A stretch of DNA of 64,000 nt, taken from contig NC_091001.1 of the NCBI RefSeq assembly GCF_041146395.1, positions 104,430,965-104,494,964 of the forward strand, written 5' to 3'. Positions 53,532 to 64,000 of this stretch are shown piece by piece. This stretch comes from Eulemur rufifrons. Its lineage: Eukaryota > Chordata > Mammalia > Primates > Lemuridae. The position numbers were made by a program, and so were the translations under genes. Below the pieces are notes generated by a model, which worked only from the letters and a program-made list of their open reading frames with translations, made no database searches and was not told where the DNA came from. The first letter of the stretch is position 1. Every line of letters begins with the position of its first letter.

Positions 53532-54105
53532 TTTGTTTTCTCATTGTGGTAATATCTATATGACATAAAAGCTACCATTTTAACCATTTTTAAGTGTACA
53601 GTTCAGTGACATTAAGTGCATTCACATTGTTGTACAACCATCACCACCATCTACCTCCAGAACTTTAGTGTTTTTTCAAGCAAAAACTCCATATCCCTTA
53701 AATAATATTAAATAATTCCCATTCTCCCTTTCCAGCAGCCCCAGGCAGCCAACATTCTATTTTCTCTGTGAGTCTGACCACTCTAGGTACCTCATATAGG
53801 TGGACTCAGACAGTATTTGTCCTTTCTTGTACCTGGCTTCTTTCACTTAGCACAATGTCTTCAAGGTTCCTTCATGCTATAGCATGTATGAGAATTTCAT
53901 TCCTTTTTCAGACTGAGCAATATTCCATGGTATGTACATGTCACAGTTGTTTATTCATTTGCCCGTGGACATTTGGGTTACTTACCCCTTTTGGCTACTG
54001 TGAATAATGCTGCTATGAACAGAGGTGTGTTCATTCCAATCCCTGCTCTCAGTTCTTTTGCATGTATGCCTAGAAGTGGAATTGCTGGACCATATGGTTG
54101 TGCAC
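53532..54105 (-). mobile_element. L1 (L1M group) 3' end, minus strand
   Basis: 'ttttaaccatttttaagtgt', 'tttcacttagcacaatgtct' and 'aataatgctgctatgaacag' are the same landmarks as at 1776-2658 and 45331-46101; the similarity stops abruptly near 54105. Confidence 0.8.
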
Positions 54106-54769
54106 TGGCTGTTAAGTGATGCTGGTTTTAATAATATATACGACGTTAGGGAGGATACTGAATCCTTTTGTGCATCTTTGGAAATAATAACTCCGTTAGA
54201 CCCTACCATAAACATAATTTCCTATATGGATAGTGATGGTAAACTTGATGTAGATTAAAAAAAATAAGCTGGTTGCTCCAGGGCTGTACACAGGTCAGGG
54301 TGACCAAAAGCATTTGTCCTTGTAAGGAGGCGTCAGCAGATCGCCTCCTGCGTGTGCCGATCACACAGTTCCAGAGATTTCACTTCCTGGCCCAAAGTGC
54401 CCCTCACTTCCCTTCAGCAGATTGTGCTCCTGGAAAGTTGTGTTTAGTAATATTTTAAATGCTCATTATTCAAGGAACCCTGCGGTGGTTCCTTCTGTAA
54501 AAGCAAGGCTCCGTTGGTGAAGGAAATAACAAGCTCTAAATTACTTGTAATAAATTACAGCCTTGATATAAAAAGCTCTGACCTATGTGTAGGACTTCAC
54601 AGTTGACAGACTTCTCTCACCTCTGCTAGTCCGTGTCATCTGGTGTTTATGGGGGTGGAGCCCTGCACGGATCCTTTCCTGCAGAAAAGAGAGGGTTGAG
54701 TATTGCAGCTGAAAATGTAAACTCTGCAGACCCACCGTCCTGCCTTCAGATCCCTTCCCTTCTACCAAC

Positions 54770-54890
54770 CACGCAACCTATTACTTCTCCTTTCTGGGCC
54801 TCAATTTTCTTATCTGGAAAATGGAGACGTAGCTACCTCCTGAAGCTGTTGAAAGAATTAAGCTAGAACAGCTTAGCGCACGGTAGGGGC
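54770..54890 (+). repeat. MIR SINE fragment
   Basis: 'ggcctcaattttcttatctg', 'gttgaaagaattaagcta' and 'cttagcgcacggtagg' follow MIR order. Confidence 0.6.
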
Positions 54891-56504
54891 GCCAAGCAGG
54901 CTGTCCTGCTAAAGCATAAGCGTGATATTCATGTGAAATCTCAGAAATCTTGTTCTACAAGTAATTGTTTTTGTGAGCATTTCAGACAAGCAAAAATAAA
55001 GTTATTTTTCCTACAGAAATGTCAGTAATAAAGGTCTTTTCCTTATTACACATTTATAGCTTTCAAACCACATCCCTCAAGATTACAGCGAGCCCTCACT
55101 TACAAGCTAGGGCCTGTTCTTTATAGCAAGGACACAGAAAGTTCTACAAGGAACAAGCTTTTAAAAGATGAAATTGTGATCAGAATCATGCAAATTGCGT
55201 TCCCTCGGCAATGGCTTAACATGTCATCTCCCAGGTGAGAGCTGGAAGTGGTCTCCTCCAGCGGGAGGTGGTCCCTGTCCCGTAAGAGTCAGGACAGCAC
55301 CCTGCCCTGCTGGCCTTTGGAACTTTCACGTTCTTCGGACTCCCCCAGCCCTCTAGATGGGCAGCACTGAGACCCTTGTCCCCGTTTTAGCAGCAAAACT
55401 GAATTCCAGACAGCCGAGGTCAGTTGCCCCCGGAGACTCAGCTGATGGGTGGAGAGGATGGTGTCTCTTCCATCCACCCCAGGCCTGTGGGCCCCCGGGT
55501 GAGGGTGTCCCCCACTGTCCCCCTTTGCCACCCCTCTGTCCAGCGCCACCCTCAGGCCTCCAGTGGGGGCCCCTGCTCCTTGCCCCGCTCCAGGCAGTGA
55601 CAGGCTGAGGGCGGAGGAGCTGCCTGAGAGCTGGGGAGGGGCCTCTTCCAGGGGAAGACCCCAGTGTGTGGAACCAAGCAGATCCTGAATTCATTAATAA
55701 ATAGTAACTGTCATTCTTGACGTTTCAGAGCCGGAGGAGGTAGCCGCCGCCTGTGGGCCCGAATGGAATTCCTTAGAGCAGGGAAACAGGCTGGAGAACA
55801 AAGCGCCTTATCTCTGTGGGGCCACTGAGATGCCCTGGGCTCCTGCTGCCTCCCCTGGGCTTGGCCTGCCCACCGCCAGGCCCACCAGCCCGCGCAGAAG
55901 CCTGGGGATGGGGCTCACAGGTGGCCGCCCTTCAAACCGCCACAGACTTGGTATCCCTCGAGCCCTTGCTGAATGAATGACGGGCCAGCACTCTAATGGG
56001 GTAATAATAGGACTTAATTCAGTCCCAGTGAGGACCAAGTGAGAAAAATCAGCGGAGCAGCCTGGGAACAGGGACAGTGTCCAGAGGGTTGGTGGCTATC
56101 ACTACTTGGACTGTGATTAGTGGGGAGAGGAGAGGAGAGCTCCGCCTCCTGGGTCTACCTGAGGCCTCCTGCCTCAATGAGCCTGAGACTGGGTGTGGAA
56201 GGAGGCGGCTGTGGGCCTGGAACGGGAAACAACAGCATCCCCCACGGGGCAAAAGCAGAAGAGACGGAGGGCAGGGTGGAGGCAAGATGAAGGCTGAGTG
56301 TGGGCAGGGTGGGTGAGGGGGCAGGCTGGGAGGGTGAAGGCAGGGTGGGGGAAGAGTGGGTGGGTGGCTGCCACGCCCCCTCTCTTGGTCTTTATTCAGA
56401 GCCAGAGAGGACACACCCCTTCCCGGTGGCTCCTCCTGTCCTCCAGAAGGAAGAAGTGACAGTACACACTCTGAACACCCCAACTTCAGGCTTGCGCAGC
56501 TGAG

Positions 56505-56665
56505 CAGCGGCGTAGGATTCAGAGTGGCACTTCTCATGCTTAATGTGCTTATAAATCTCCTGGGGCTCTAGTAAAACTACAGATGCGGATAGCCTGGGGT
56601 GCGCCTAAGGCTCTAACAGGCCCCCAGGCTGCCCGCCCTGGGTTGAGGACCACCCGTTGAGTATT
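56505..56665 (+). mobile_element. MER5-type hAT-Charlie fragment
   Basis: 'ataaatctcctggggctcta', 'gatgcggatagcctgggg' and the end 'gggttgaggaccaccc' fit the MER5A/B pattern. Confidence 0.6.
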
Positions 56666-57844
56666 GAGGCTGTGGGGGCCATTGGCGACACTCCTGGTGC
56701 TCTGGCTCCCGGATCCACAGTCAGTGGAAAATGTGCCATTGCCACCTTGTTTGACCGGGATGGCCTCCCCTCCCTTGTCTGCCCGGCTCTTTTGTTGATG
56801 GCTCTTTTTCTCTGATTGTGCCTCCATCCCTGTGTCTCGGGGTGTCTATCTGTCTGGCTCATCTCTGCGGGTCTCTGGTGAGTCTCCACCTGACTGCTGG
56901 GTGCTCGGGCCTGAAGGCCATCTGCCTGTGAGTCCGCTTGTCAGAAGGCTCCTGTGGGCTCTGGCTGGCCAGGGAGGGAAGCCGAGTGCTAACAACTGGC
57001 TGACAGCTGGTCACAGCTGGTGACAGCTTGGGCAGGCCTGGGCGTGGGAAAACACACTTCAGGCAGCAACAGCTGGGAAGGGGACCACACTCAAAAGATG
57101 GGCCGGCAGCCGGCCACACCGCGTGCGGAGGGCAGAGCCCAAGCCCCACTCCTACCAGCCCGGCCACCGTCCCTCTGAAAGAGGCAGACGCCAGGGATGG
57201 CTCTGAGTCCCTCACACCTCTGACATCCCCAGGTCTGGAGCACGGTGCGTGGCTGCTCCCTTGCTCTTGCTCGAGCAGAATCTGGATTTTATTTGGTGGG
57301 TTCAGAAAGAGTAAGAAGGAAACATCTGTGTGCATCCACGAGAACACGACGTGGAGGCTGTGCTTGTGCACGTTTGGGAAGGGATCTAACGGGCAGCAGG
57401 GTCTGATTGGACGAGAGAGCTGCCCATCCGAAGAGCTGAGGGCCCAAGGCAAGGAAGCCGTGGCTGAATAGCACCTGGCAATCGGCAGGCCCCGAGAAAT
57501 ACGAACGCCGGTTATTATCATCGCCTTTGTTATTTATTTTGAATAGAAATAATTCTACAATATGCTACAAATGTCTTGCTTTCTTAAACCAGGGACACTA
57601 AGCACAAGCCACCGAGAGCATGGATGGCAGCTGGAGTGGGGGGCACAGCGCTGCTGGGGTTCCTGTGGGCATCGCACCTCAGACAACAGGGTCGCTGGGA
57701 CTGGACACACGTAAGAGCCCGTGAGCTCTCAGTGAGGGGTAAGAGGCTTTTTAGACAATAAAGGATATGGCACTTGGTGGCCATGACTTTGATTGTTCAG
57801 AGGCTCCTTTTTTCTTGTTTACCTACTTTTCGCTGGTGCTCTGT

Positions 57845-57940
57845 GCATGCGTGTGCCTGCGCGTTGTGTGCATGCATGTGTGTGTATGTGTGTGTTCATG
57901 TGTGTCCATGTGTGTCCATGCGTGTGCATGCATGTGTGAT
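57845..57940 (+). repeat. Imperfect (TG)n / TGCATG run
   Basis: Alternating purine-pyrimidine tract with GTGTGT, GCATGC and CATGTG units; a Z-DNA-prone and length-variable sequence. Confidence 0.85.
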
Positions 57941-58229
57941 TAAGGAGGAATGCCCTGCGCAAACTGGCGGCTCCCCCGTGACTAAAACCGCAACGATGCC
58001 TATCCCAGCTTCCCAGCCTCGTGTGCGTCTATTGCACAGGTGAAGGCTGTCCTCTGTAGAGACCATACTTAGCATTTCCAGAGAGTTTATTTTCTAACTC
58101 CTGCCAAGGACCTGTGGGAACGTAACTGTTGACACAAGGCCCCTTCGCCACTCTGCTCTCTCGGGCACAGCTGGTGCTGGAAAGTGAGACCAAGGAGGTA
58201 TTAGGCAAACTCATGAAAATTATACAACT

Positions 58230-58705
58230 GTGCTTAAAACTCTCCCATGACTCCCCACTGCCTTTGGAAGAAAACCCAAGCAGCTTTCCACAGCTGACCA
58301 GGCTCCACGGACCGGCCCTTCTCACTTCTCCAGCTTCCAGCCTGCCTTGGTCTACCAGGCCCCCATGCTCGTCTTCTTTCATTTTCCCAGAAACATCCCA
58401 AGCTTCTTTTGCTCACAGGCAGCATCCACCCAGAATGTTCCTCATGCCCACCCCACCTCTCCCAAGACTTCCTCATCTGTCAGCACCAACGCCACCCTCT
58501 CAGAGAGGCTTTCGCCAACCATCCCACCCAGGCAGGGCTGCCGAGATTAGTCCTTTAAAAGTATTTATCACAATTTGGAATCATTTTATACCCTTCTTAA
58601 ATTTGTAACCTCCCCCCAACACCCCCACCTAAACCGTAAGCTCCTGGGCGCAGTGACCACATCTGCTTTGTCCCACAAAATACAGTCTCTCCCCTCAAGA
58701 AGTGT
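58230..58705 (+). mobile_element. L2 LINE 3' region
   Basis: 'cccatgactccccactgcct', 'tctcagagaggctttcgcc' and 'gtatttatcacaatttggaa' are the order of the L2 3' part. Confidence 0.75.
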
Positions 58706-58721
58706 GTGGTCTAGCAGGGAG

Positions 58722-59292
58722 TGTCCCAGTTACTATGGCTGCACCAAATGTCGTCCCCAAAACGTAGTGGTGAAAGCGACTGTACGCCAGTCCTGTGGAC
58801 GGGGGATTCGGGCAGGACGCAGAGGGGAGAGACTGTACTCTCTGCCCCCTCCTTAGCAAGCTGAACAGAGGACTCTGCTCCACTGCGCCTCGACTGGGAG
58901 GAGACTCCGAGCTTAGGGCCTAGGATCACGGAAAGGTCGTTGCCTTACGTGTCTGGTGGTGACGCTGGCTGTCGGCTGGGGCCTCCGTTCCCCTCAGTGG
59001 GCTTCTCCAGCTGGGCTCCTTGGGCTCCCTCTCAGCGTGGTGGCTGATTTCAAAGACAAGCATCCCAAGAGACCCTAGCAGACACGATATTGTTTTCTAT
59101 GAACTAGCTTCAGAAATCACACAGCGTCACCTCCGCCACATCCTATTCAACAAGGTTGTCATGGTGTCCCTCATACATTCAAGGAGAGGGAAAATAAATT
59201 CTAACTTTTGATAGGGTGTGGCAAGATTCTGGAAGTCCACGTGACTAAAAATATTGCTGTGGCCATTGTTGGAAATCGCAATTGGCCACAGG
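58722..59292 (+). mobile_element. Old interspersed repeat, LTR-like, family not assigned
   Basis: 'tcccagttactatggctgca' start, 'gatttcaaagacaagcatcc', 'aaaataaattctaactttt', 'gctgtggccattgttggaaa'; I recognise these as recurring mammalian repeat phrases but cannot name the family safely. Confidence 0.5.
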
Positions 59293-60664
59293 AGATAACA
59301 AATCATAATATAGAATGAAAAGGGGCCTGATCCCCTTCAAGACTTCACATCATGGAGCGCGCTTGGTAAGAAATAACAGTCACAGTAGGAATCGCACAGG
59401 AAACAAGGGAAGCTATTTTAGGCTGACCACCTACTTATATAACAGGCCCTGGGTGGATATTTTACATATATTATCTTACTTAATGAGATAACATTAGTGG
59501 AGCCTTTCACAGCTTACAAAGCATTTTGACACATAATATTTTAAAATCCTCATCCCAAACCTGCCAGCCCTGCAGTCTCAGCTTTACACATGAGAAAAAT
59601 GAGATTCAGAGCAAGACAAGGAAGCCGGTCCTCATTCCCAGAGTTGGAAACGGTGGCGCTCCAGGCATGCACCGTTCTGTGTGCGGCCCCAGCCCCACGG
59701 CAGATCTGATGACAGACAGACTCGGATAGGATTTCAGATTCTTAAGACCAGGGGAAAGATGTTGACAATTTAAGATCATTTTGCACTTTGCAGCTGGTGT
59801 GAAAACAGGCTTTTTGCTCTGCGAGGCTTCTGTGATTTCTTCTCGCAGACACCCTGCTGTCTCCCAAGTGGCTGCTTCTGTGCCTGTCGATAATGCAGCC
59901 GCCATTCCAGGTCAATTCCCAAATCAAATCCTGATGGAGTTTCGTCCAGAGCCAGCCTCGCTCTGTCACACGGTGTGGTCTCCGGCAGGCATTCGCCAGC
60001 AACAGGGGGCTGGGGCAGGTGGTGGGGGCTTCTGGACTTGGTGCGAGTCTGTCCCTGCCCCTGTCTGGTCAAGAAAGAGGAGTGAGGACAAGTCACTTCG
60101 CCTATATAGCTTCAGTTTTGTGCTGTTGGACTGGGACAGTGACTCGCTGGCCTCCCACATTCGCAGGAGTAAAAGGAGGAGGTGGAGGAAGAGGCAGGTC
60201 CTGAAGCATGGCGCCCTGTGCACACCACCTGCTGCTGGCTGTCAGAGGGGCCCATCGGGGAACCCTCACTCTCTTCTTTTAGGCTGAAATTTATGAATGT
60301 GTCTCTATTGGAAAATACATGTATTACTATGGGGAAAGCTGACTACTGTAACAAACCAAAAAAATATTCAGTAGCTCAAATAAAGCATAATTTTTTTTTT
60401 TTCCTTTTCTCACTCATGTGCAGTCGAGAATGTGTGTTTCTGGTGACTTCCCTCCAAGCCCTGATTCAAGACCCAGGCTCTTTCCAGTGCCTGGCCCTGT
60501 ATTTTAATTGTGTCTTTCAATCTGCTCACGTGCATCAGGCCCGTGGAAGGAGCAAGAATGAGCACCTGCCTCTTAACCCCATCGGCCCAGAAGTCCCCCG
60601 GATCATCCCTGCTCACTTTCTGCTGTGATGAAGATGGTGTGGCCCACAAAGCCTACAATATCTA
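59293..60664. other. Intergenic, no gene seen
   Basis: Antisense MIR-like tract at about 59490-59620; otherwise unique. A 168-codon frame (59781-60287) has no known domain. Confidence 0.45.
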
Positions 60665-61170
60665 GTCCTTCATGGAAAAAGTGTGTCAAACCTTGGTGTA
60701 TACATGCGGATCTACTCCCTTTATTGGCACACTGCACACCCTGCTCTGCACCTTGATTGTTGGAAATCATTCCATGCTAGAATTTACAGACCTACATTTT
60801 CGGTGGATATGTTATATGGCATAAAGTAATTTATTCAATCTGTCCTCTCTTCATGAATATAAGGTCATTTTCAGTCTTTTGCCATAGATTATACCATAAA
60901 TGAATACGTGTACTGACGTCCTTGTCCTGTAGGATGAATTTCTAGAAACTGAATTGCTCAAAGGGCATAAGCACTTACTTTAATAGATGTTTTACAAAAT
61001 AAAGATGTGGTATCAGTTTATCCTTCCACTATCAAGGCTGGAGGCTTTCACCTGAACAAGCCTCATCAAATACAGTATATACTGATAGTTTTTAATTTTT
61101 GTTAATCCGATAAGTAAAAATACTATCTCTTTATAAATCAAATTTTCATATCTCATATTATGAAGAGAAT
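60665..61170 (-). mobile_element. L1 3' end, minus strand
   Basis: 'tcatttttcagtctttt'-type sequence ('ggtcattttcagtcttttgc'), 'gatgaatttctagaaactga' and 'attgctcaaagggcataagc' are L1 3' landmarks in reverse. Confidence 0.65.
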
Positions 61171-61967
61171 TGAATACCTTTTCCCTGGTATCCATTGATA
61201 TTTCTCTCATACGCAACTTTTAGTTCATGCCGTTTGCTCAGTTTTATATGGAATTTAGAATGATGACCACTTTGCCTCCATTTGCCTGGGACTGTCCCAG
61301 TTTTAAGACTGAAAGTCTCGTGTCCTAGAAACCTCCTTGGTCCTGAGCAAACCAAATTCATTGGTCACTCAAATTAGGTTATTATTCTTTTTTTTAAGTC
61401 CATCTGAAGGAATTCTGAAAACATTCTGGATATTAGCTTTTTATATTTTTCCCCAATATATTTATTTTTATCAAGTTTTTTTCATGAAGAATTTATTTCA
61501 TTAATAATTGTTTCAGTATTCCTCTCTAGAACAAAAGGACTCTAAAAATTAAAACAAAAAGCCCACAATATCACCACATTTGATAGGAATTGTTCAAGAT
61601 TATCCAATATCTAATCAATGTTCAATTTTCACTGTCATAAAGATTTGTTTTTCTTTCCTTTTTTTAAAAAAATTACAATTTGTTTAAATGAGTCATGAAC
61701 CAGATAAGAACCATACATTGCAATTGGTTGGCATACCTTTTGTCTTTTAATCTATCAGTTCCCTTCCATTTCTTTTTTTTTTTTTAATTTTTTTTTTCCT
61801 TGCAGGTTGTTTGTTGAAGACACCTGTCCTGTGGAGTTTTCCAAACCAAATCATGCTGATTGCATCCATATAATGTCCTCTACTATGTTTCTTCATCCCT
61901 GTACTTTCTGTACAGTGATTGCTAAATCTAGAGTCTTGGTCAGATTCAGGTTTATCTGTCTGTCTAT

Positions 61968-62035
61968 CCATCCATCCATCCATCCATCCATCTCTCTCTC
62001 AATATCTATCCATCCATCTACCTACCTACCTATCA
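61968..62035 (+). repeat. (CATC)n / (CTAC)n microsatellite
   Basis: About seven CATC units, an interruption, then CATC and CTAC units. Confidence 0.9.
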
Positions 62036-62462
62036 TCTACCTTTCTATCACAGGAATACGTCATAGGTAGGCATGTGTACTTCCATTTGGATGTACATAA
62101 TACTTGGTTTTTCTCTCTTTTGCAATTTTTCATAGTCGTTACCTATATCCTTTTTAATCCATTAATAGGATGTCATAAAAATAGTCATATTCTATTATTA
62201 CTTCTTCATTTATTATCTGGAATACTTCTAGAAAGAGAAACATCTCACAATTAGCTAGATGGTTACCCCAAGATGCATAGTATAGGCAGGTTAAATGCTA
62301 TCTCTTAACCCTTTATCCACCAGTGTTTAAAACCAATGTGTGTGTTCATTAGATTTCTTCAAAGTAAACCATTGCTTTTGTTTTTGTTTTTTGGTTCATT
62401 TAGAATCATTGTAAAACTTATGGATTTAAATACATCTGATGTGTCTTAATCAAATCTGTTCT

Positions 62463-62794
<332 letters not shown>

Positions 62795-63569
62795 CAAATC
62801 TGTTCTTATTATTGTTTCAATGCTCAAGTTGTCCCATCCTTGGCAATGGAAATTCTTCAAGTTGTCTCCTGAATCTTTTACAAATAACTTCATTAATACA
62901 ATAGCTTTCTTAATTTGGGGTATCTATCAAATCATAGATTTTCTACGTGATTTCCCCCGTGTACATGTTCTGTCCCCAAAGTTGACTCAGCCATTTTTTC
63001 TAAAGAGTCTTAGTTTCTTTTAGAAAGAAATGGTATTTAGTGACCATAATCTAGACCCCAAGGATATCCATTGCTATAGAGTTGGTCATTTCATTGTTTC
63101 TAAGCCTTTTTAGTAGACAGAGCTAGGATATATGGTTTTCTCTTTCTTCCTCTTCTCCTCATCTGTTTTTCTAAAACACGTCATGGGTTCAAACTGACAG
63201 TTCTACTTTATTCTAAGACTTTAGGGCTTCTGTTTAACTTAATTGACCTTATACATGTATATCTTTTTTCACTCATGCCAAAAAATCCTGATTTCTATTA
63301 ACTCCACTCTAATTATTTATTTGCAATCTCAGAAAAACAATGCCAACAACTGCCACAAAAGCACAATTACTGAAAGAAGCTACAATTGCTTTCAGTCCCT
63401 CTTGTCCTCAAGGGATACCCACTGAGGATGTGCAGTAAATTGCTGTGCTTTGAAGTCAATTGAAAGAATTTCTCTCTGTGGGGTTTTGCCACCAACAATT
63501 AGATCCACTTGTTTCATTTTTATTTCAATTTTGAGATTGCTTTTTAAATTTTTAAGCTAAGTTTAGTTT

Positions 63570-64000
63570 AGTTTAATATAATTTATGTAAAATAATTACA
63601 TGGTTCCAAAATAGAATATACAAAACAAGGTATATTCAGAGAAGTCTCTTTTCTGTCTGTCTCCTCCCTGTTTTCTCTATCCCCTACAGGTAATATTTTT
63701 GTTAGTTTTTGGTTATTACTTCTATTTAAAAAACATCTATAAGCAAATCAGTATATATATTCACTCTGCCCTGCTCCCCGAGAAATAGTAGCATCATATA
63801 ATTTTCTCCATTTTGCTTTTTCACTTAATGTATTCCAGGGATGTCTCTATTTTAGGATATAGAGACTATTCTTATTTTATTTTGCAGCTACTCAATACTA
63901 TGTGGATATACCATAGTTTATTCAATTAGTCCCCATTGATGGACATATGAACCTTTTCAAGTCTTTGGGTATTAACAGTAGTGAGCTATCTCAATTTTGA
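63570..64000 (-). mobile_element. L1 3' end, minus strand, running off the window
   Basis: 'ttacatggttccaaaataga', 'gctttttcacttaatgtatt', 'caattagtccccattgatgg' are reverse L1 3' landmarks. It continues past the right edge. Confidence 0.7.

Larger units (their letters stand above)
54106..58229. other. Intergenic outside the MIR and MER5 fragments
   Basis: Begins with an unassigned AT-rich segment (54106-54260), then a stretch with an AT-homeodomain-like core (54548-54560) and GC-rich DNA (55250-57480) with overlapping frames of up to 220 codons and no recognisable domain. L1, Alu and LTR copies are absent here. Confidence 0.45.

Noticed and set aside
56859..57521. 220-codon minus-strand frame
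   Set aside because: Its C-terminal half is opposed by a 147-codon plus-strand frame; there is no recognisable domain, and GC-rich DNA explains both.

Overview
The window is nuclear DNA from a primate, most likely a strepsirrhine (lemur or loris lineage). Two things support this. The protein-coding gene is an almost human-like MYCN. The Alu elements carry the strepsirrhine form of the middle linker and right arm (the 'gtgccgtggcgtcag' block and the 'gctcaggctggtctc' arm, best seen at 62463-62794 and 33080-33422). The rest is typical primate intergenic sequence with MIR, L2, L1, MaLR-like LTR, hAT-Charlie and mariner copies.

Only one protein-coding gene is supported: MYCN, on the minus strand, about 11.9-18.0 kb. 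It has a non-coding first exon (17811-17991), exon 2 carrying the start codon (coding part 15694-16486) and exon 3 (coding part 12818-13422, followed by about 0.9 kb of 3' UTR). The joined reading frame is 465 codons plus stop. The promoter and first two exons lie in a CpG island (about 15.7-18.9 kb) with a canonical E2F site, a TATA-like element and a run of 19 G further upstream. The 3' UTR keeps two let-7, two miR-34 and two miR-101 seed matches. Head-to-head on the plus strand lies the counterpart of the human antisense gene MYCNOS/NCYM; here its reading frame is interrupted.

Region by region: 1-11.9 kb is the 3' flank of MYCN, with old SINE/LINE fragments. 11.9-18.0 kb is MYCN, and 18.0-18.9 kb is the promoter and antisense locus. 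19-40.9 kb is 5' flanking intergenic DNA with MIR, L2, Alu and LTR copies, a MER1-type DNA transposon with intact target duplication (28.6-29.0 kb) and a decayed mariner (29.6-30.7 kb). 40.9-49.6 kb is one long ancient L1 on the minus strand that was later hit by a nested L1 (with target duplication), a solo LTR (with target duplication) and LTR-like pieces. 49.6-64 kb is intergenic DNA with further L1 3' ends, two Alus and an Alu-related SINE, microsatellites and an L1 that runs off the right edge.

No tRNA, rRNA, CRISPR or complete retroviral coding region was seen. All functional statements about MYCN regulation rest on the known family plus motifs visible here. Comparisons with human sequence are from memory and need an alignment.
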